From: Phallusia fumigata
Lineage: Eukaryota > Chordata > Ascidiacea > Phlebobranchia > Ascidiidae
Assembly: GCA_008931825.1 (NCBI GenBank)
Contig: QXVZ01020553.1
Coordinates: 1 to 29,497 of the forward strand
DNA length: 29,497 nucleotides
Reading direction: 5' to 3'
The notes below the pieces were generated by a model that had not been told where the DNA came from, did not search any database, and was given only the letters and a program-made list of their open reading frames with translations. The translations under genes were made by a program, and so were the position numbers. Positions 1 to 21,899 of this stretch are shown here, in pieces. The stretch's first letter is position 1. Every line of letters starts with the position of its first letter.

Positions 1-7
1 TACAACG

Positions 8-40
8 GGTGTCAGTGACACCTGTCACAAACGTGACAGG
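8..40. repeat. Two adjacent small hairpins at the window start
   Basis: GGTGTC-AGT-GACACC (8-22) overlaps CCTGTCAC-AAAC-GTGACAGG (21-40). Both are perfect, and further GTGTCAC and TGTCAC copies follow to about 60. It could be the edge of a mobile element cut by the window. Confidence 0.6.
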
Positions 41-420
41 GTGTCACAAAAATGTCACAACCCCTGTTGGCATGTTGGTTGGTTATTTCCTTCGTTCCCC
101 TAAAAACAGCACTGTTCCATCAGGAACCACAAGCACAATACTGCCACGATCAAATACCTATCCTTCAGCAGCCCATAAATTCCTGACAGTGGCACATGTA
201 TCAACTTCAAACAGTCTTTTTGAAACGGCACGTCAATAAAATGTAATCAAAGGTCCAGAATATATGTGTTGAATAAGAACAATTTGCAGTGTTTCGGAGC
301 CCAGACAAGAGACAAAAATCGTTTGATGAAATATCACAGTTGATAAAATATCACAGTTTCTGCGTATTCATCGTCTATAACTGCATGATGACATTGTAAT
401 GCAACAAGGACCGTGAATTT

Positions 421-449
421 ACTGGCAAACATTTGCCAGTTTGACGTCA
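421..449. promoter_or_regulatory. 9-bp inverted repeat next to a CRE octamer
   Basis: ACTGGCAAA (421-429) and TTTGCCAGT (432-440) form a perfect 2-base-spaced palindrome (TGGCA...TGCCA, NFI-like half sites). TGACGTCA follows at 442-449. It is 2.3 kb upstream of GPD1, so the target gene is unknown. Confidence 0.4.
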
Positions 450-2773
450 TAAACGTAACGTGCGAGTGCACGTAATTGTTTTGGCACTTGTTTTGTCAAT
501 TAAACTTCTTTCAAAGCAAACTAATTTCCAAAGAGGAATAAACTATCAATTTTTTACTTACTCCCTTCCTCTTACACGTTTTTTCACCAGTCGAATGGTT
601 TTCAACACTGCATGGCCGCCGTTGCATACACTTAAAACACATGTACACGGCTGCATTTTAAAGTATCTGCGGTCGTTGTGCACCGCTGTCCTAGAGTCAT
701 GTCAGTACATGTTCACCAAGCCAGCCTTATTTTAATTTTAATGCGCTGCGTCACAGGCTCCAAACGCTGAGGTAGCAAATTGCTCACTGTTTAGTTTCCC
801 TTCCTCCAAAATTGAGCATATGGCAAAATTATGCTTTTAGTTAGTTTGTGTAAGCTGCAAATAGTTTTATTTTGGGCTTCCTGGAAAGTACAATTAGCAT
901 TAGGATTCAAGAAGGGTGATGCAGTTGATGCAGACAAATTAACTGTAGTTAGCAGTAGCACGCGCTGTTGCTTGATTTGGAAACTTGTGGGCGTAATATT
1001 AGCCTAAAATAGTGTTCTTAAGGTTTTTTTACGGTGGGTGAACAAGTTACACCACCACTAAAGCAGTGTTAAACAACCTATCCTGATTGCGTACTACCTG
1101 GGAGTCATACATGTTTTGTCACCACGTACTGCAGAATGGTCGTTCTAACCTAGCATGGCTTTGTACTAATCCAACAAAAGGAAAGTTCACAAAGAAATTT
1201 GTTAACCCGATTCAAAAAGAAAAAGCTACAACTCTAAAAGATTTTTGAAATTCAGATGTTCCCACGTACCACCGGGAAGACCCTATGCGTACCATTATGG
1301 GTACACAACTCAAATTACCACGAAATGTCGGTGCTATGTCAATGATAATTGAAAATTTTAGTTCCCTACATAGCTTATATCCGTTAATGATAAATTTTCA
1401 TAATACGTAATTCCATGAATCACATGAGATACTTTATAGTTTTATTTATTGCTACTTTTTTTGCAATTGCACTATCAGGAAATGGCCTTTTACTGTTAAA
1501 CGAAGCTTCAACATGGTCAGAATTACCAAATACAATGTTATGTTCGGCAGAAATCCACTGACAAGTAACTCACTTTTGGCTATTTGTTCAGATTCCTGGG
1601 ATTCTTTTTATGCAAGAATTGATCGATGTTAAAAGTAAATAACCTTCATTAGAAGAAATTTCTGATAATTCGTATTAGTAGCAATAGGAAAAAGCGAATA
1701 TTATACTTGTTAAATGTATAATATTAAAAATCCCAAGATATTGAGCGATTACAAAAGTTTTTTCCCCAAGATCCCAAGCAGTGGCAGCCTTGATAAAGCG
1801 CAAATAAAGTTAGAGACACAAGTTCGAGTTGGGTGCATTGTCGGAAACACAGGGAAAAAAACGTTGGGGACCTTAGCTATAACCACCTGTGTCAGGTTAA
1901 GAAAGGGTTTGACAAAACCAACCACCGAAAAAAAAGCCTGCCGGACTTTTATTGTTGATCAAAACAGGTGTGCCTGTTCAGCATCGACAAATTTAATACT
2001 GTTGAAAATACCAGCGCTAGATTCAAAAAAAGTTTGTTAGATGTCTATGGCCAATAGCCAACAACAGTAGCAACTAGCAAGTAGCAACCAAGGTCGTCGT
2101 TCGTTGCCGACATGTGTTGATGGCGAGCTCACCATACATCAAGGCGATGAAAGGTGACATGTTATAAATATATTACAGGCGACACGTAACATTGGGGAGT
2201 ATATTAAAAACATCATAGGCATTCAAACGTTCCAGTTGTTAAGACTCGTGGCCGCATTTTTACAGTGATGAAAAAATCGTAAGAGTTTGCACTTTGCAGA
2301 CAGCAACGTTGTGGTTGCGAATAACGCCAGCAGCAATTTGCAAGTTTTTAAACGGCACGATACAGTACAGTGAAGTAAATGCGCAATGCACACAACAACT
2401 TTGAATTAAGAAGCAAGATATGTGTTGAACTTGACTGGTAAAATGTATGTAATTGATGCATCTGCAATAATTGGACCTCACCTGCACGGCACTCTTAATT
2501 TTGGAGTTGGTTAAATGCACCATGAATTTTATGTGTATTGTAGTTATAAGAAGGGTTTAGGATTTGCTTTGGTTTTTGTACATAATTTTAAAAACAGTTT
2601 TTCACTTTCAGGGTTTTTAAATAAACTAGGGTACTTTTGTTATCTAATTTGTTATCACCAAAAAATTAGGAAAAGAAAACTGAACTTTCCTGGATCACTA
2701 AACAGTTTTTTCGTTTAAATTTGTTTATTTTAGTGTAGGTAAGTTTTAGCCTTTTAGAGTAGTAGGTTTGTTT
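450..2773. other. Region upstream of GPD1 without a recognised gene
   Basis: Open frames such as 460-735 and 1714-2040 show no family resemblance, no supporting splice pattern and ordinary AT-rich composition. I see no RNA gene or clear promoter. The GPD1 promoter and any 5' UTR exon should lie in its 3' part. Confidence 0.5.
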
Positions 2774-2817
2774 ATGACCATGGCAAAAAAAGTGTGCATT
2801 ATTGGATCTGGAAACTG
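2774..2817 (+). CDS. GPD1: GPD1 coding exon 1
   Basis: Encodes residues 1-14 and two bases of W15, including the start of the dinucleotide-binding GSGNW motif. The donor is a consensus GTAAGT at 2818. A CTTTTAG acceptor-like site ends at 2757, just upstream of the ATG. It could be a cis acceptor for a 5' UTR intron or, if this is a tunicate, a spliced-leader acceptor; that part is inference. Confidence 0.93.
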
Positions 2818-5800
2818 GTAAGTATTTTTTTGTAGCTTTATATTGTTTGTATTTAAGACTATAATCCAAGTTGTTTTTGATAAATTAAAGGGGGTCAGCT
2901 ATAGCCAAAATTGTTGGTTCTCAGTGTGCTTCATCAGATGAGTTTCACAAAGATGTTCATATGTATGTTTATGAAGAAATGATTGATGGTGAAAAGCTGA
3001 CTGAAATTATAAACACAAAGCATGAAAATGTGAAATATTTGCCTGGTCACAAACTTCCAGAAAATGTTGTAAGTATTTTGTACTTAACACGAAAGATGCT
3101 GCAATTTTCGTGCTAGATTGTGTCTGTATTTTAATTGCAGTAATACACTTGGCACAAATATATACATGTATATTGCTTGGAGATTAATTTTGTTTTGTTA
3201 GGAAATAGTACTTATTTTGCATCACATTGTTTAGGTTGCTGTTCCAGATTTGGTGGATGCTGCTAAAAACGCTGATCTTTTGATTTTTGTTGTTCCCCAT
3301 CAATTTATTAGAAGACTTTGCAAAGGACTAAACGGTCACATTAAACCTGGTGCAATTGGAATTTCCTTGATTAAAGTAAGAGAAGATTAGTAATTACAAT
3401 TTTACTTTGTATTTGCACTTGAACAAATTCTTAAAAAATTCTCCAGTTTCTTCAAAGCATTTTTTGTTCTAAATTATGTTTTCATTTTTTTGTAGTTGCA
3501 TTAACTCCACTGCTGTCATGAAAGTACATTCTGTTATCTTACATATGTTAACATGGGTGCAACTAGCGGGGTAGGTTTGGTGGCATGCCAGGTCCCTTTC
3601 CATCTACGTCTATGTGTATGTAAAACACCGATGCGTATCCACTCGCAATTAAACAGAGCATCAACTTCATACAACACGGGCAAAGTACCAGGACAGCAAC
3701 GAAATCGCACATGACGATAGTAACAATGGAGATTCTTTGAATCAGAGAAACGTCTTTCGTCATTCTAACACCGAGCCTTACACATTAATGTTCTGCAATG
3801 TTTCTGTGAGGACGCACCCTTTGATAACAAACAACAAACGATAACACATGCAATGATGCAACATGCCTTTAGAAGTGTGAATTAGATTGCTCGTATAGTT
3901 CAGAAATAACAGACTCCACAGAAGACCAGAATACGTTGTGCTAAAAAATACGTTTCGACATGTGCGTAAGTGGGATTTAAATAGAAGTTTTCAGACGATC
4001 GCATAATAAAGTTTTTATCATCAATTTTAAAAACTGTAAACGTTGATGCTTGGAGTAGACAGATGGAATGGGCGATACATGAAAATGGGGTCAAGCGTGC
4101 TGCTAATTTTTTTGTGAAGCAGAAGTTTTTTTTTTTTAAATTGTGGTAATAAAGTAGCATGAATATTTTTTTAATTGGTATCAGGATTATTTTAATGATT
4201 ATGTGTCAAACAAATGTATAAGAAATCCATATCCTGTGTTTTTTGGAACAGTGTTATATCAGTGTATTATTGTCTGAGAATGATTAAAAGATTAATCATA
4301 ATTGGCCCCCCTACTGAGGGGGACGCAAATTGTTTTCACTGTTTTGTTTTTCTCAACTTATTAAGCAATGTCTGAAGTGGATGAAATTCACACAGTTTGT
4401 CCAACATGTCAGTGTGATGTATCGAATTAATAATTTGATACTATTGCCCCAGTGGTTACCTGCTAACCTCCTGAAATGAGTCAAGTTACAAAACAATGCT
4501 CTAATTGCATGAAATTCACACAGTTTGTCCAACATGTCAGTATGATGTATCCAATTAATAATTTGATACCATAGCCCTAGTGGTTACCCCACTAGCCCCA
4601 TCAAATGGGTCAAATTATTAACGATGTCCGTATTAAATTTGTGTTTTAAATTTGTTAAAGTTTGTACAGTTTAAAAAACTTGCCATTGTAGTGCATCAAT
4701 TTTATTATTTCACCCCATAGATCCATCAGTTATCCCACTAGCCCTCTAATATGGGTCAAAATGTTAAGCAATGTTTGAATTGGATGAAATTCACACAGTT
4801 TGAAGAACATGTCAGTGTGGTGCATGGAATTAATAATTTGACACTATAGCCCCCTAAAGTGGGTCAAATTTCTGAATTGGTTGAAATTTACACAGTTGTA
4901 GAACATGCCATCATAGCGTATGGATTTCTTGGTTTGAACTTATTGCCCCACAGATTTGCCTGTTAGCACTCTGAAATTGGTTAGTTTTCTTAGTTTTTTA
5001 CAGTCACCAACTAAACAGATTAACATGAAACTTAATAAAATATCTTCTACAATTTGAACATCAACGCATAATCCTTTACTTTGCATGCGTGGGGACCCAT
5101 GCGTTTCTGCCTGCAGAAACAATCATGCAATAAAAAGCTTAGGTAACTATGAGACCCAATGTAAAATAATGTAGTAAATATATACCCTTCATTTTTTTGA
5201 GTGATAGTGTATAATTATGGAATGGCAATAAGGTGAAAGCCACCTTTCTAGTTCAACTTTTTCGGTTTTTGGTTGCCAGAACTGGGCAAATTTTTGTTCT
5301 CATCCATTCTAACTTGCATACTAGTATTAACATGATTTTACAGGGCATGGATCATACAGAGGAAGGTCTTCAACTTATCAGTGATGTTATCAGAAAGATG
5401 TTATCAATTGAAGTTTGTGTTTTGATGGGTGCCAATATTGCAAGTGAAGTTGCTGATGAAAAGTTCTGCGAAACTACCATTGGTTAGTTTCTGGTGATAT
5501 TATGACTGGCATATTGTTTGGCATTGTCAGCAAATATTTGACTATATATGTTACTTTAAAAACCTGTGTAAAGTTTTTGTGTTTGTGTATGTTGTTTGGT
5601 TCTATCCTGGTAGCACATTTGACAATTACTCCCTTCCAAAAGAAAAGTTTTGAATAATGTAAGAAACTAGTGGGAAAGTAAGAACCCACAGCAGTGACAA
5701 GAAGGGTATCTTTTTTAGGTTGCACAGTTGATGCCAATGGCCAAGTTTTTAAACGTCTTCTGCAAACTCCAAACTTTCGCATTTGTGTTGTAAATGATCC

Positions 5801-7747
5801 AAAAACAGTTGAGATTTGTGGTGCCTTGAAGGTTGGTGTAAAATTGCTACCTGGGATTGAAGGTCATGAGTTAAAAACCAAACAAAGGCTTGTTTGCTTT
5901 CAGAACATTGTGGCTTGCGGTGCAGGATTCGTATGTGGATTGGGATATGGAGACAACACTGTTTCTGCAGTCATTAGACTTGGTCTCATGGAAATGATCA
6001 AGTTCGCCAAGGTAAAAAATGTTTATATTGACAAACATTAAACTTAAGCTTCAAGGTCTCTTGTTTATGTCAGGAAACCCCATGATTAACCATTAGCTTC
6101 CAAGTCAGACCACATGCTTGGAAAAAAGACACAACTTAAAACAAGTGACAGTTATATTTTGCAAAAATCACCTGCTGATGTTGCTTGCTGACAAACGATG
6201 TTGGGGTGTAACACAATCAAGGGCGTAGCCAAGGGGGGCCCCTCTCAAATTTGTACAAAACTGTACATTGAAGTAGGTTACTCCTGAAAAAATCCTTAAG
6301 TTTTACATTAGGTTGGGTTACTTGGCCCAACTCAAAATTTTTAGCTGGCTACGCCATTGAACGCAGTTGTGTCATAGGTGCAACTGCACCATTTAAATGT
6401 TCTTGGTTTGCAGTTAGGACAAGTGTAAATTAACTGCTTGCCCTTCCAACTGTTCTCATAAAAAAATTGGTTGTGTATCAAACTAAAACTTTTCCAGGCT
6501 TTTTTTCCTGACAATCCACCACAGACTGCCACATTTCTTGAAAGTTGTGGGGTGGCTGATCTAGTAACAACTTGCTATGGTGGCAGAAATAGAAAAGTTT
6601 CCCAAGCATTTGTCACCAAAAACAAGGTAAAAATGTACATTTAAATTTAGGCAATTTTTTAACAGTACAAGTAAGTGTTTCATTTCCATTGCATGTTTGT
6701 TTGTTTGTTTGTTTCATTTTTATCCTCGGGAGGCGGAGCAACGCCTGAATGGGTTATGCTCATTATGAGTCCGCCGTCGAGCTACCTGCTTCATTACAGT
6801 TCCGTTGGATTATTTTTTTTTTGATTTTTTCGATTTTTGAAAATTGGTGACTTCAATTTGGGTCAACCCATCGGGTTCCTCTGGGTTGAAGCAATGCCGC
6901 CTAAGTTTCTTGCTCAAGGAAACACAAGCCACCGAGCTGGGATTAGAACCCACAACCTTGTGTGCACAAGGCAGTCACACTAACCACTCAGCCATCTTGG
7001 CGACGAATTACTAGTTTGACTTTACATACAACAACAGTAGGAATGGAGTTCTACATTGTTGTGTATCTTTTTGTGTTTAATTAATAAAATATTTCCTATG
7101 TTTGATAGTTAAAAAAATTACTTCAAGTGCTACATCGATCAACGATCGAAAACTATCTTCTGATTTCCAGCAGTTTTTGCCAATGCCTATTCCCAAGAAT
7201 AAAGTTTATGATAAAGCTTGATAACTGTCAACAACAATTTACTGCGCATCCTATTTTCGACCCTTTAAAATTTGTCAACCATGGCACATGTTCTGTCTAC
7301 TCGCCTTTACATTTCAAGTTACCAGTAAAAATATATTTGTATTTTTCAGGTAGGCTAAACATTTATGCATCTTCCTGTGTCACAACTTTTTTAAATTTCC
7401 ATTGAGAAAGAATTATCGGGAGGAAAGATGTGTTTATTAAATTTTTGCATGCCATTCTAGACAATTGAAGAACTGGAAGACGAAATGTTGGGCGGACAGA
7501 AATTGCAAGGCCCACAAACTGCTCAAGAAGTTTACAAAGTTATGCAAACTCTAAACATACCAGAAACAGAGTAAGTGGTGTTGGTACAACAACTTTTACA
7601 TACACCCTTTTCCCTGTTAACAATGCTTAATCATGATAATTTTACTTCAGGTATCCCTTGTTTGTATCAGTCTACAATATTTGTTTCAAGAACCATCCAG
7701 TCAAGAGCTTTATTGAATGTCTTCAAAAACATCCAGAACATATGTGA
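2774..7747 (+). CDS. GPD1: Glycerol-3-phosphate dehydrogenase [NAD+], cytosolic (complete, 9 coding exons)
   Basis: The enzyme interconverts dihydroxyacetone phosphate and sn-glycerol 3-phosphate with NAD(H) in the cytosol. Exons: 2774-2817, 2891-3068, 3235-3375, 5344-5482, 5719-5831, 5904-6011, 6498-6626, 7461-7570 and 7651-7747. They total 1059 nt, or 352 aa plus stop; human GPD1 has 349 aa. All introns are GT-AG and all junctions keep frame. Visible motifs are the Rossmann loop [14 protein letters not shown] (about 11-24), [10 protein letters not shown], the conserved lysine ending GISLIK (K121), the catalytic lysine ending CGALK (K205), ESCGVADL, the substrate-binding GGRNRKV and the C-terminal LQKHPEHM. 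There is no mitochondrial presequence or FAD domain, so it is not GPD2. It could be a single co-orthologue of vertebrate GPD1 and GPD1L. The start ATG gives the usual short N terminus; a second ATG lies two codons downstream. The gene converges on AGAP. Confidence 0.95.
2891..3068 (+). CDS. GPD1: GPD1 coding exon 2
   Basis: Completes W15 and encodes residues 16-74: the rest of the glycine-rich NAD loop and the beta-strand region with YVYEE. Acceptor AAAG ends at 2890 and donor GTAAGT starts at 3069. The preceding intron is only 73 nt. Confidence 0.95.
3235..3375 (+). CDS. GPD1: GPD1 coding exon 3
   Basis: Encodes residues 75-121 (47 codons) with the conserved VVPHQF and the lysine of GISLIK. 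Acceptor TTTAG ends at 3234 and donor GTAAGA starts at 3376. Confidence 0.95.
3560..3835. repeat. Dispersed repeat copy 1, GPD1 intron 3
   Basis: It shares an ordered set of blocks with 13922-14190: GCATGCCAGGTCCC, CCAGGACAGCAACGAAA, TGGAGATTCTTTGAATCAGA, CACCGAGCCTTACA and TTCTGC. Same orientation on the + strand. The copies have diverged strongly, with indels. Confidence 0.8.
4360..4990. repeat. Diverged tandem array, GPD1 intron 3
   Basis: About five degenerate units of roughly 95-150 bases are seen. Each contains variants of GAAATTCACACAGTTTGTCC, ACATGTCAGTGTGATG, ATTAATAATTTGATACTAT and a GCCCC...GGTTACC...TGGGTCAAA block. Clear unit starts lie near 4380, 4508, 4785 and 4880, with a weaker unit around 4620-4760. 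Confidence 0.85.
5344..5482 (+). CDS. GPD1: GPD1 coding exon 4
   Basis: Encodes residues 122-167 plus one base of G168, including [10 protein letters not shown] and EKFCETTIG. Acceptor TTTTACAG ends at 5343 and donor GTTAGT starts at 5483. It follows the largest intron of the gene (1968 bp), which is filled with repeats. Confidence 0.95.
5719..5831 (+). CDS. GPD1: GPD1 coding exon 5
   Basis: Completes G168 and encodes 169-205, ending exactly at the catalytic lysine of EICGALK. Acceptor TTTTTTAG ends at 5718. The donor AAG|GTTGGT is weak and opens a 72-nt intron whose retention would keep the frame open. Confidence 0.92.
5904..6011 (+). CDS. GPD1: GPD1 coding exon 6
   Basis: Encodes residues 206-241 (36 codons), from NIVACGAGF to [12 protein letters not shown]. 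The acceptor TTTGCTTTCAG is strong and ends at 5903; donor GTAAAA starts at 6012. In vertebrate GPD1 this segment directly follows CGALK, which supports removal of 5832-5903. Confidence 0.93.
6217..6360. mobile_element. Short MITE-like element with terminal inverted repeats, GPD1 intron 6
   Basis: The ends TCAAGGGCGTAGCCA (6217-6231) and, inverted, TCAATGGCGTAGCCA (6360-6346) match at 14 of 15 positions across a 144-bp unit. There is no coding capacity. The target-site duplication is uncertain because the outer TCAA/TTGA may belong to the repeat. Confidence 0.7.
6498..6626 (+). CDS. GPD1: GPD1 coding exon 7
   Basis: Encodes residues 242-284 (43 codons) with [20 protein letters not shown], the substrate-binding Asp, Thr, Arg and Asn region. 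Acceptor TTTTCCAG ends at 6497 and donor GTAAAA starts at 6627. Confidence 0.95.
6695..7004 (-). mobile_element. tRNA-derived SINE in GPD1 intron 7
   Basis: On the minus strand the element opens with a tRNA-like head, with A box TGGCTGAGTGG (6994-6984) and B box GGTTCTAATCC (6950-6940). An anticodon-arm-like palindrome lies between them (CCTTGTGCACACAAGG). A tRNA-unrelated body follows, ending in a (CAAA)n tail at 6714-6695. The A box suggests a Leu- or Ser-type tRNA ancestor. Composite SINEs have been described in Ciona, but assignment to one needs a library search. Confidence 0.85.
7461..7570 (+). CDS. GPD1: GPD1 coding exon 8
   Basis: Encodes residues 285-320 plus two bases of the next codon: [20 protein letters not shown] and the following helix. 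Acceptor ATTCTAG ends at 7460 and donor GTAAGT starts at 7571. Confidence 0.95.
7651..7747 (+). CDS. GPD1: GPD1 terminal coding exon 9
   Basis: Encodes the C terminus [10 protein letters not shown] to QKHPEHM and a TGA stop at 7745-7747. Acceptor TTACTTCAG ends at 7650. The HPEHM ending is the family's usual C terminus. Confidence 0.95.
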
Positions 7748-8881
7748 TTAAGTCTTGTGTGCCGATTTTACAAATCAGAGTATGCAGCAAAATGTTGTTT
7801 CTGTATCCTCAAAATAAATTTACTAATTACTAGTTTGACTTTACCCTATATTTTTGCCCACAATAAAAAAGGAAATTTTGGTATGTTTGTTACACTATTT
7901 AAAGAGTTGTCATGTTTACTTTTAACAAATTCTGTTATGTGTTTACACATTTTTTGACATCAGATATTTATTTTGCTTGTGACACCAGTTTACATTAATT
8001 CTTTAAATAAATGGATGCAAGTGCTATCTACTTTTTCTTGTTGGAACTAAGGCTACACCGTATTAGGAATAGGTTTACATGTCAAGACAGAAGCTTTATT
8101 TGAAACATAAACAGATGGAATGTTTGGTATATGCAGTGTGTCATCAAAGGTCTAAACCAGGAAAGAGCTTGACCTATCACAAACAGGTTTTTGTGTTTTG
8201 TCCATGTAAGCATATGGATGTTATTATCAAAATGTAAAACACATCAAAGGGTAGTAGATAAAATCCATGTGTCTAATAGTTGCTATTTACTTCAAGTACA
8301 ATAAATTTGATAAACTTTTACTGGTGTTAGTTTGATCAATGACCTCGTGAACAGTTCGTTTGTTTTGAATAGTTACAGACAAAAACTTGAATTAAAATTC
8401 CCTGCTGCTGTACATAATTCATCCATTTTTCACACACTAAAGGCAGAAACTACTACTATTTTAGTTTTTTGGTGAATGCATCAAGCACCCTCAAATACTT
8501 CAGCACAATGCTGTTGCCTTGAGGCATTTTAATTCTTAAGTGTTATTGTTGGGTCTGGCAGCATTAGCAATTGTGTGTTCTTGTGTGATTGTATGAATGC
8601 GAAAAAGCTAGTCCTACTTTTGCTTTGACATTCTTTCAAAACCATTCACAGTACCAAGCATTTTTGATTCATACTGCATCGACATAATCACTTTTACCCC
8701 ACAAAGAGCACAATAACAACACTAACAATAAATAGGCCAAAAAAGATGCAATAAAAAACACAAGAGTAAACGAGAACATGGCAGCACCTAACAAAGCATG
8801 CACTACAAATACTGAATTGAAGAAACAAAAAGGATGAAACAGTACGTAATGACACCACACAAAGAAAGCTGGTGAAGAGAT
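7748..8881. other. Convergent 3' UTR region of GPD1 and AGAP
   Basis: No coding signal is seen. Candidate poly(A) signals for GPD1 (AATAAA) lie at 7813-7818, 7862-7867, 8006-8011 and 8300-8305. The only clear AATAAA on the minus strand for AGAP is at 8100-8095, giving that gene a 3' UTR of nearly 800 nt. If the distal GPD1 signal or the AGAP signal is used, the two 3' UTRs overlap. Confidence 0.5.
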
Positions 8882-20474
<11,593 letters not shown>

Positions 20475-20510
20475 TGTAAAATTGCATGGTGCAGTCTGCC
20501 AACTTGTTCA

Positions 20511-20518
20511 CTTATATG
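20511..20518 (-). promoter_or_regulatory. TATA-like element before AGAP exon 1
   Basis: CATATAAG on the minus strand lies 37-44 bases upstream of the ATG. If functional it would put transcription start close to 20485. Such short AT motifs are common in this DNA, so confidence is low. Confidence 0.25.
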
Positions 20519-20699
20519 CTTTCTTCAAGTTGGATTACCTCAAGCAATTCGGTGACAAAAACCAAATAATGTACGTTACACCATTTTTCTCTGTTTAGTT
20601 TACTTTTTTAAACAGTTACCTGAATACAGAAAGTGACAAAAAATAAACATTGAGCATAACAATAGCCCTACAAGTGTTTGTACGTAAACGTATCAAAGT

Positions 20700-20800
20700 T
20701 TGTGACGTCATACAACTTGAAACTACCTCATGGCATAATGATGTACATATACACCGCCGTATGTCATCATGCAAAGTGCTACCTTCCAATGACGTCATGA
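20700..20800. promoter_or_regulatory. Paired CRE palindromes upstream of AGAP
   Basis: Perfect TGACGTCA octamers occur at 20703-20710 and 20790-20797, some 230-320 bases upstream of the AGAP start codon. The octamer is the consensus for CREB/ATF bZIP factors. Their closeness to exon 1 makes a promoter role plausible but untested. Confidence 0.5.
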
Positions 20801-21229
20801 CCAACAGTTTTAATTGCGCTAAATTGATGACATCAATAATGCGACGCGTAAGGTCTTGCGGACTTGCGATTGCGAAGCACTTGCACTGATGCGAAAAAGG
20901 TGAAAAAATATTGTGCAGAATTTGAACAAGGTACAATACCAAAGTGACAATATTTTTAAACATTGCCTTTTTGTGTGTATTTCCCATCATTTAAATTTAA
21001 ACTCCAACAGTTACTTACACAAACAAATGTTTTTAGACAAAAAAATACTAAAATTATTTGAAAAACTGAAAAGTATGGCACACAACGGTAATTTTTTATT
21101 TGTGAATGATTATCAATTACCCAAATCCGTTTTTTTGCTGATTGAAAACGGCATGCTCTTTGTAAAGTAAGGTGTCGCTAATGTCGCCAATGTACCCTTT
21201 GATCACAGCATAGAGATTTGATGAAATAC

Positions 21230-21292
21230 CGTCAGGGACTTTATTACCTTACGGACCCCTAGGGACCGCGGACCGCACTTTGAAAACCACTG
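21230..21292. mobile_element. Solo hAT-like terminus
   Basis: Inverted from 21292 it reads CAGTGGTTTTCAAAGTGCGG followed by a GGTCCGCGG/GGTCC-rich subterminal stretch. No matching partner end is seen nearby, so it is probably a truncated element. Confidence 0.5.
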
Positions 21293-21526
21293 CTTTACAC
21301 TGAGATTTTACTCGTTTTTAACGGTATGTTTTAACGTTCATAATTTTAAGCGCATATTGTTTGGCGTTTCATCATATTTAGTCGATTTTACTGAACAGAG
21401 TATTGACCGTTCATGAAAAACAAACGCCTTTTGGGGTACCTAGTGGGGTGATAAAGATTTGTTTGTTTGCAGGTGCGTGCAAGACGCTTTTTAGTATAGA
21501 AGCTCTTGGTCACACACCTAGGTACA

Positions 21527-21645
21527 CAATGCGCACATTTTTCCATCTGCACATTTTGCTCACATTGTGCACCTACACAGTACGCACATTTTTCCAATCT
21601 GCACATTTCGTGCACATTTTGCACATATACCGCGTGCACATTTTT
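21527..21645. repeat. Degenerate GCACATTTT tandem repeat
   Basis: Two and a half units of about 50-55 bases, each built on GCACATTTTTCC, ATCTGCACATTTTG and CACATTGTGCAC-like pieces. It creates overlapping open frames on both strands that are not genes. Confidence 0.75.
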
Positions 21646-21899
21646 TCGCCTGTACGGGAATATCGTCCAGCTTGTTATTCATTTCCGTTTGTGAGTTGCC
21701 ATGTGTTCCAGGTCTACCACTTCTTGGAGTTGACGTCCACCAGTGATGCGGTAATTGAATTTATCCCATTCGAAGAAATTGGCCGAGTGCGCCAAAATAT
21801 ATCGTCGGGCTATCGAGTACAATAACTCGTTTTAGGAATAAGGAATAATTTAGATTCAGTGTTGACCTTCCCGGCATTTACCCGTCGAGGTATATGCTT

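Noticed and set aside
1714..2040. 108-aa plus-strand frame upstream of GPD1
   Set aside because: Lys/Thr-rich composition reflects A-rich DNA. No homologous domain, no splice partners and no regulatory context were found.
5694..6041. Single 115-aa open frame spanning 5694-6041
   Set aside because: It reads through two splice sites and the 72-nt intron. Homology to GPD1 shows the coding parts are 5719-5831 and 5904-6011 only.
6930..7004. Possible functional tRNA gene on the minus strand
   Set aside because: A and B boxes are present, but the cloverleaf is incomplete, no terminator T-run follows and the sequence continues into a SINE body and tail.
20616..20990. 124-aa minus-strand frame upstream of AGAP
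   Set aside because: It has no recognisable motif, overlaps the CRE-containing promoter-like region and has an equally open frame on the other strand.
21403..21825. 140-aa plus-strand frame
   Set aside because: Much of it is generated by the degenerate GCACATTTT tandem repeat; similar open frames exist on the other strand.
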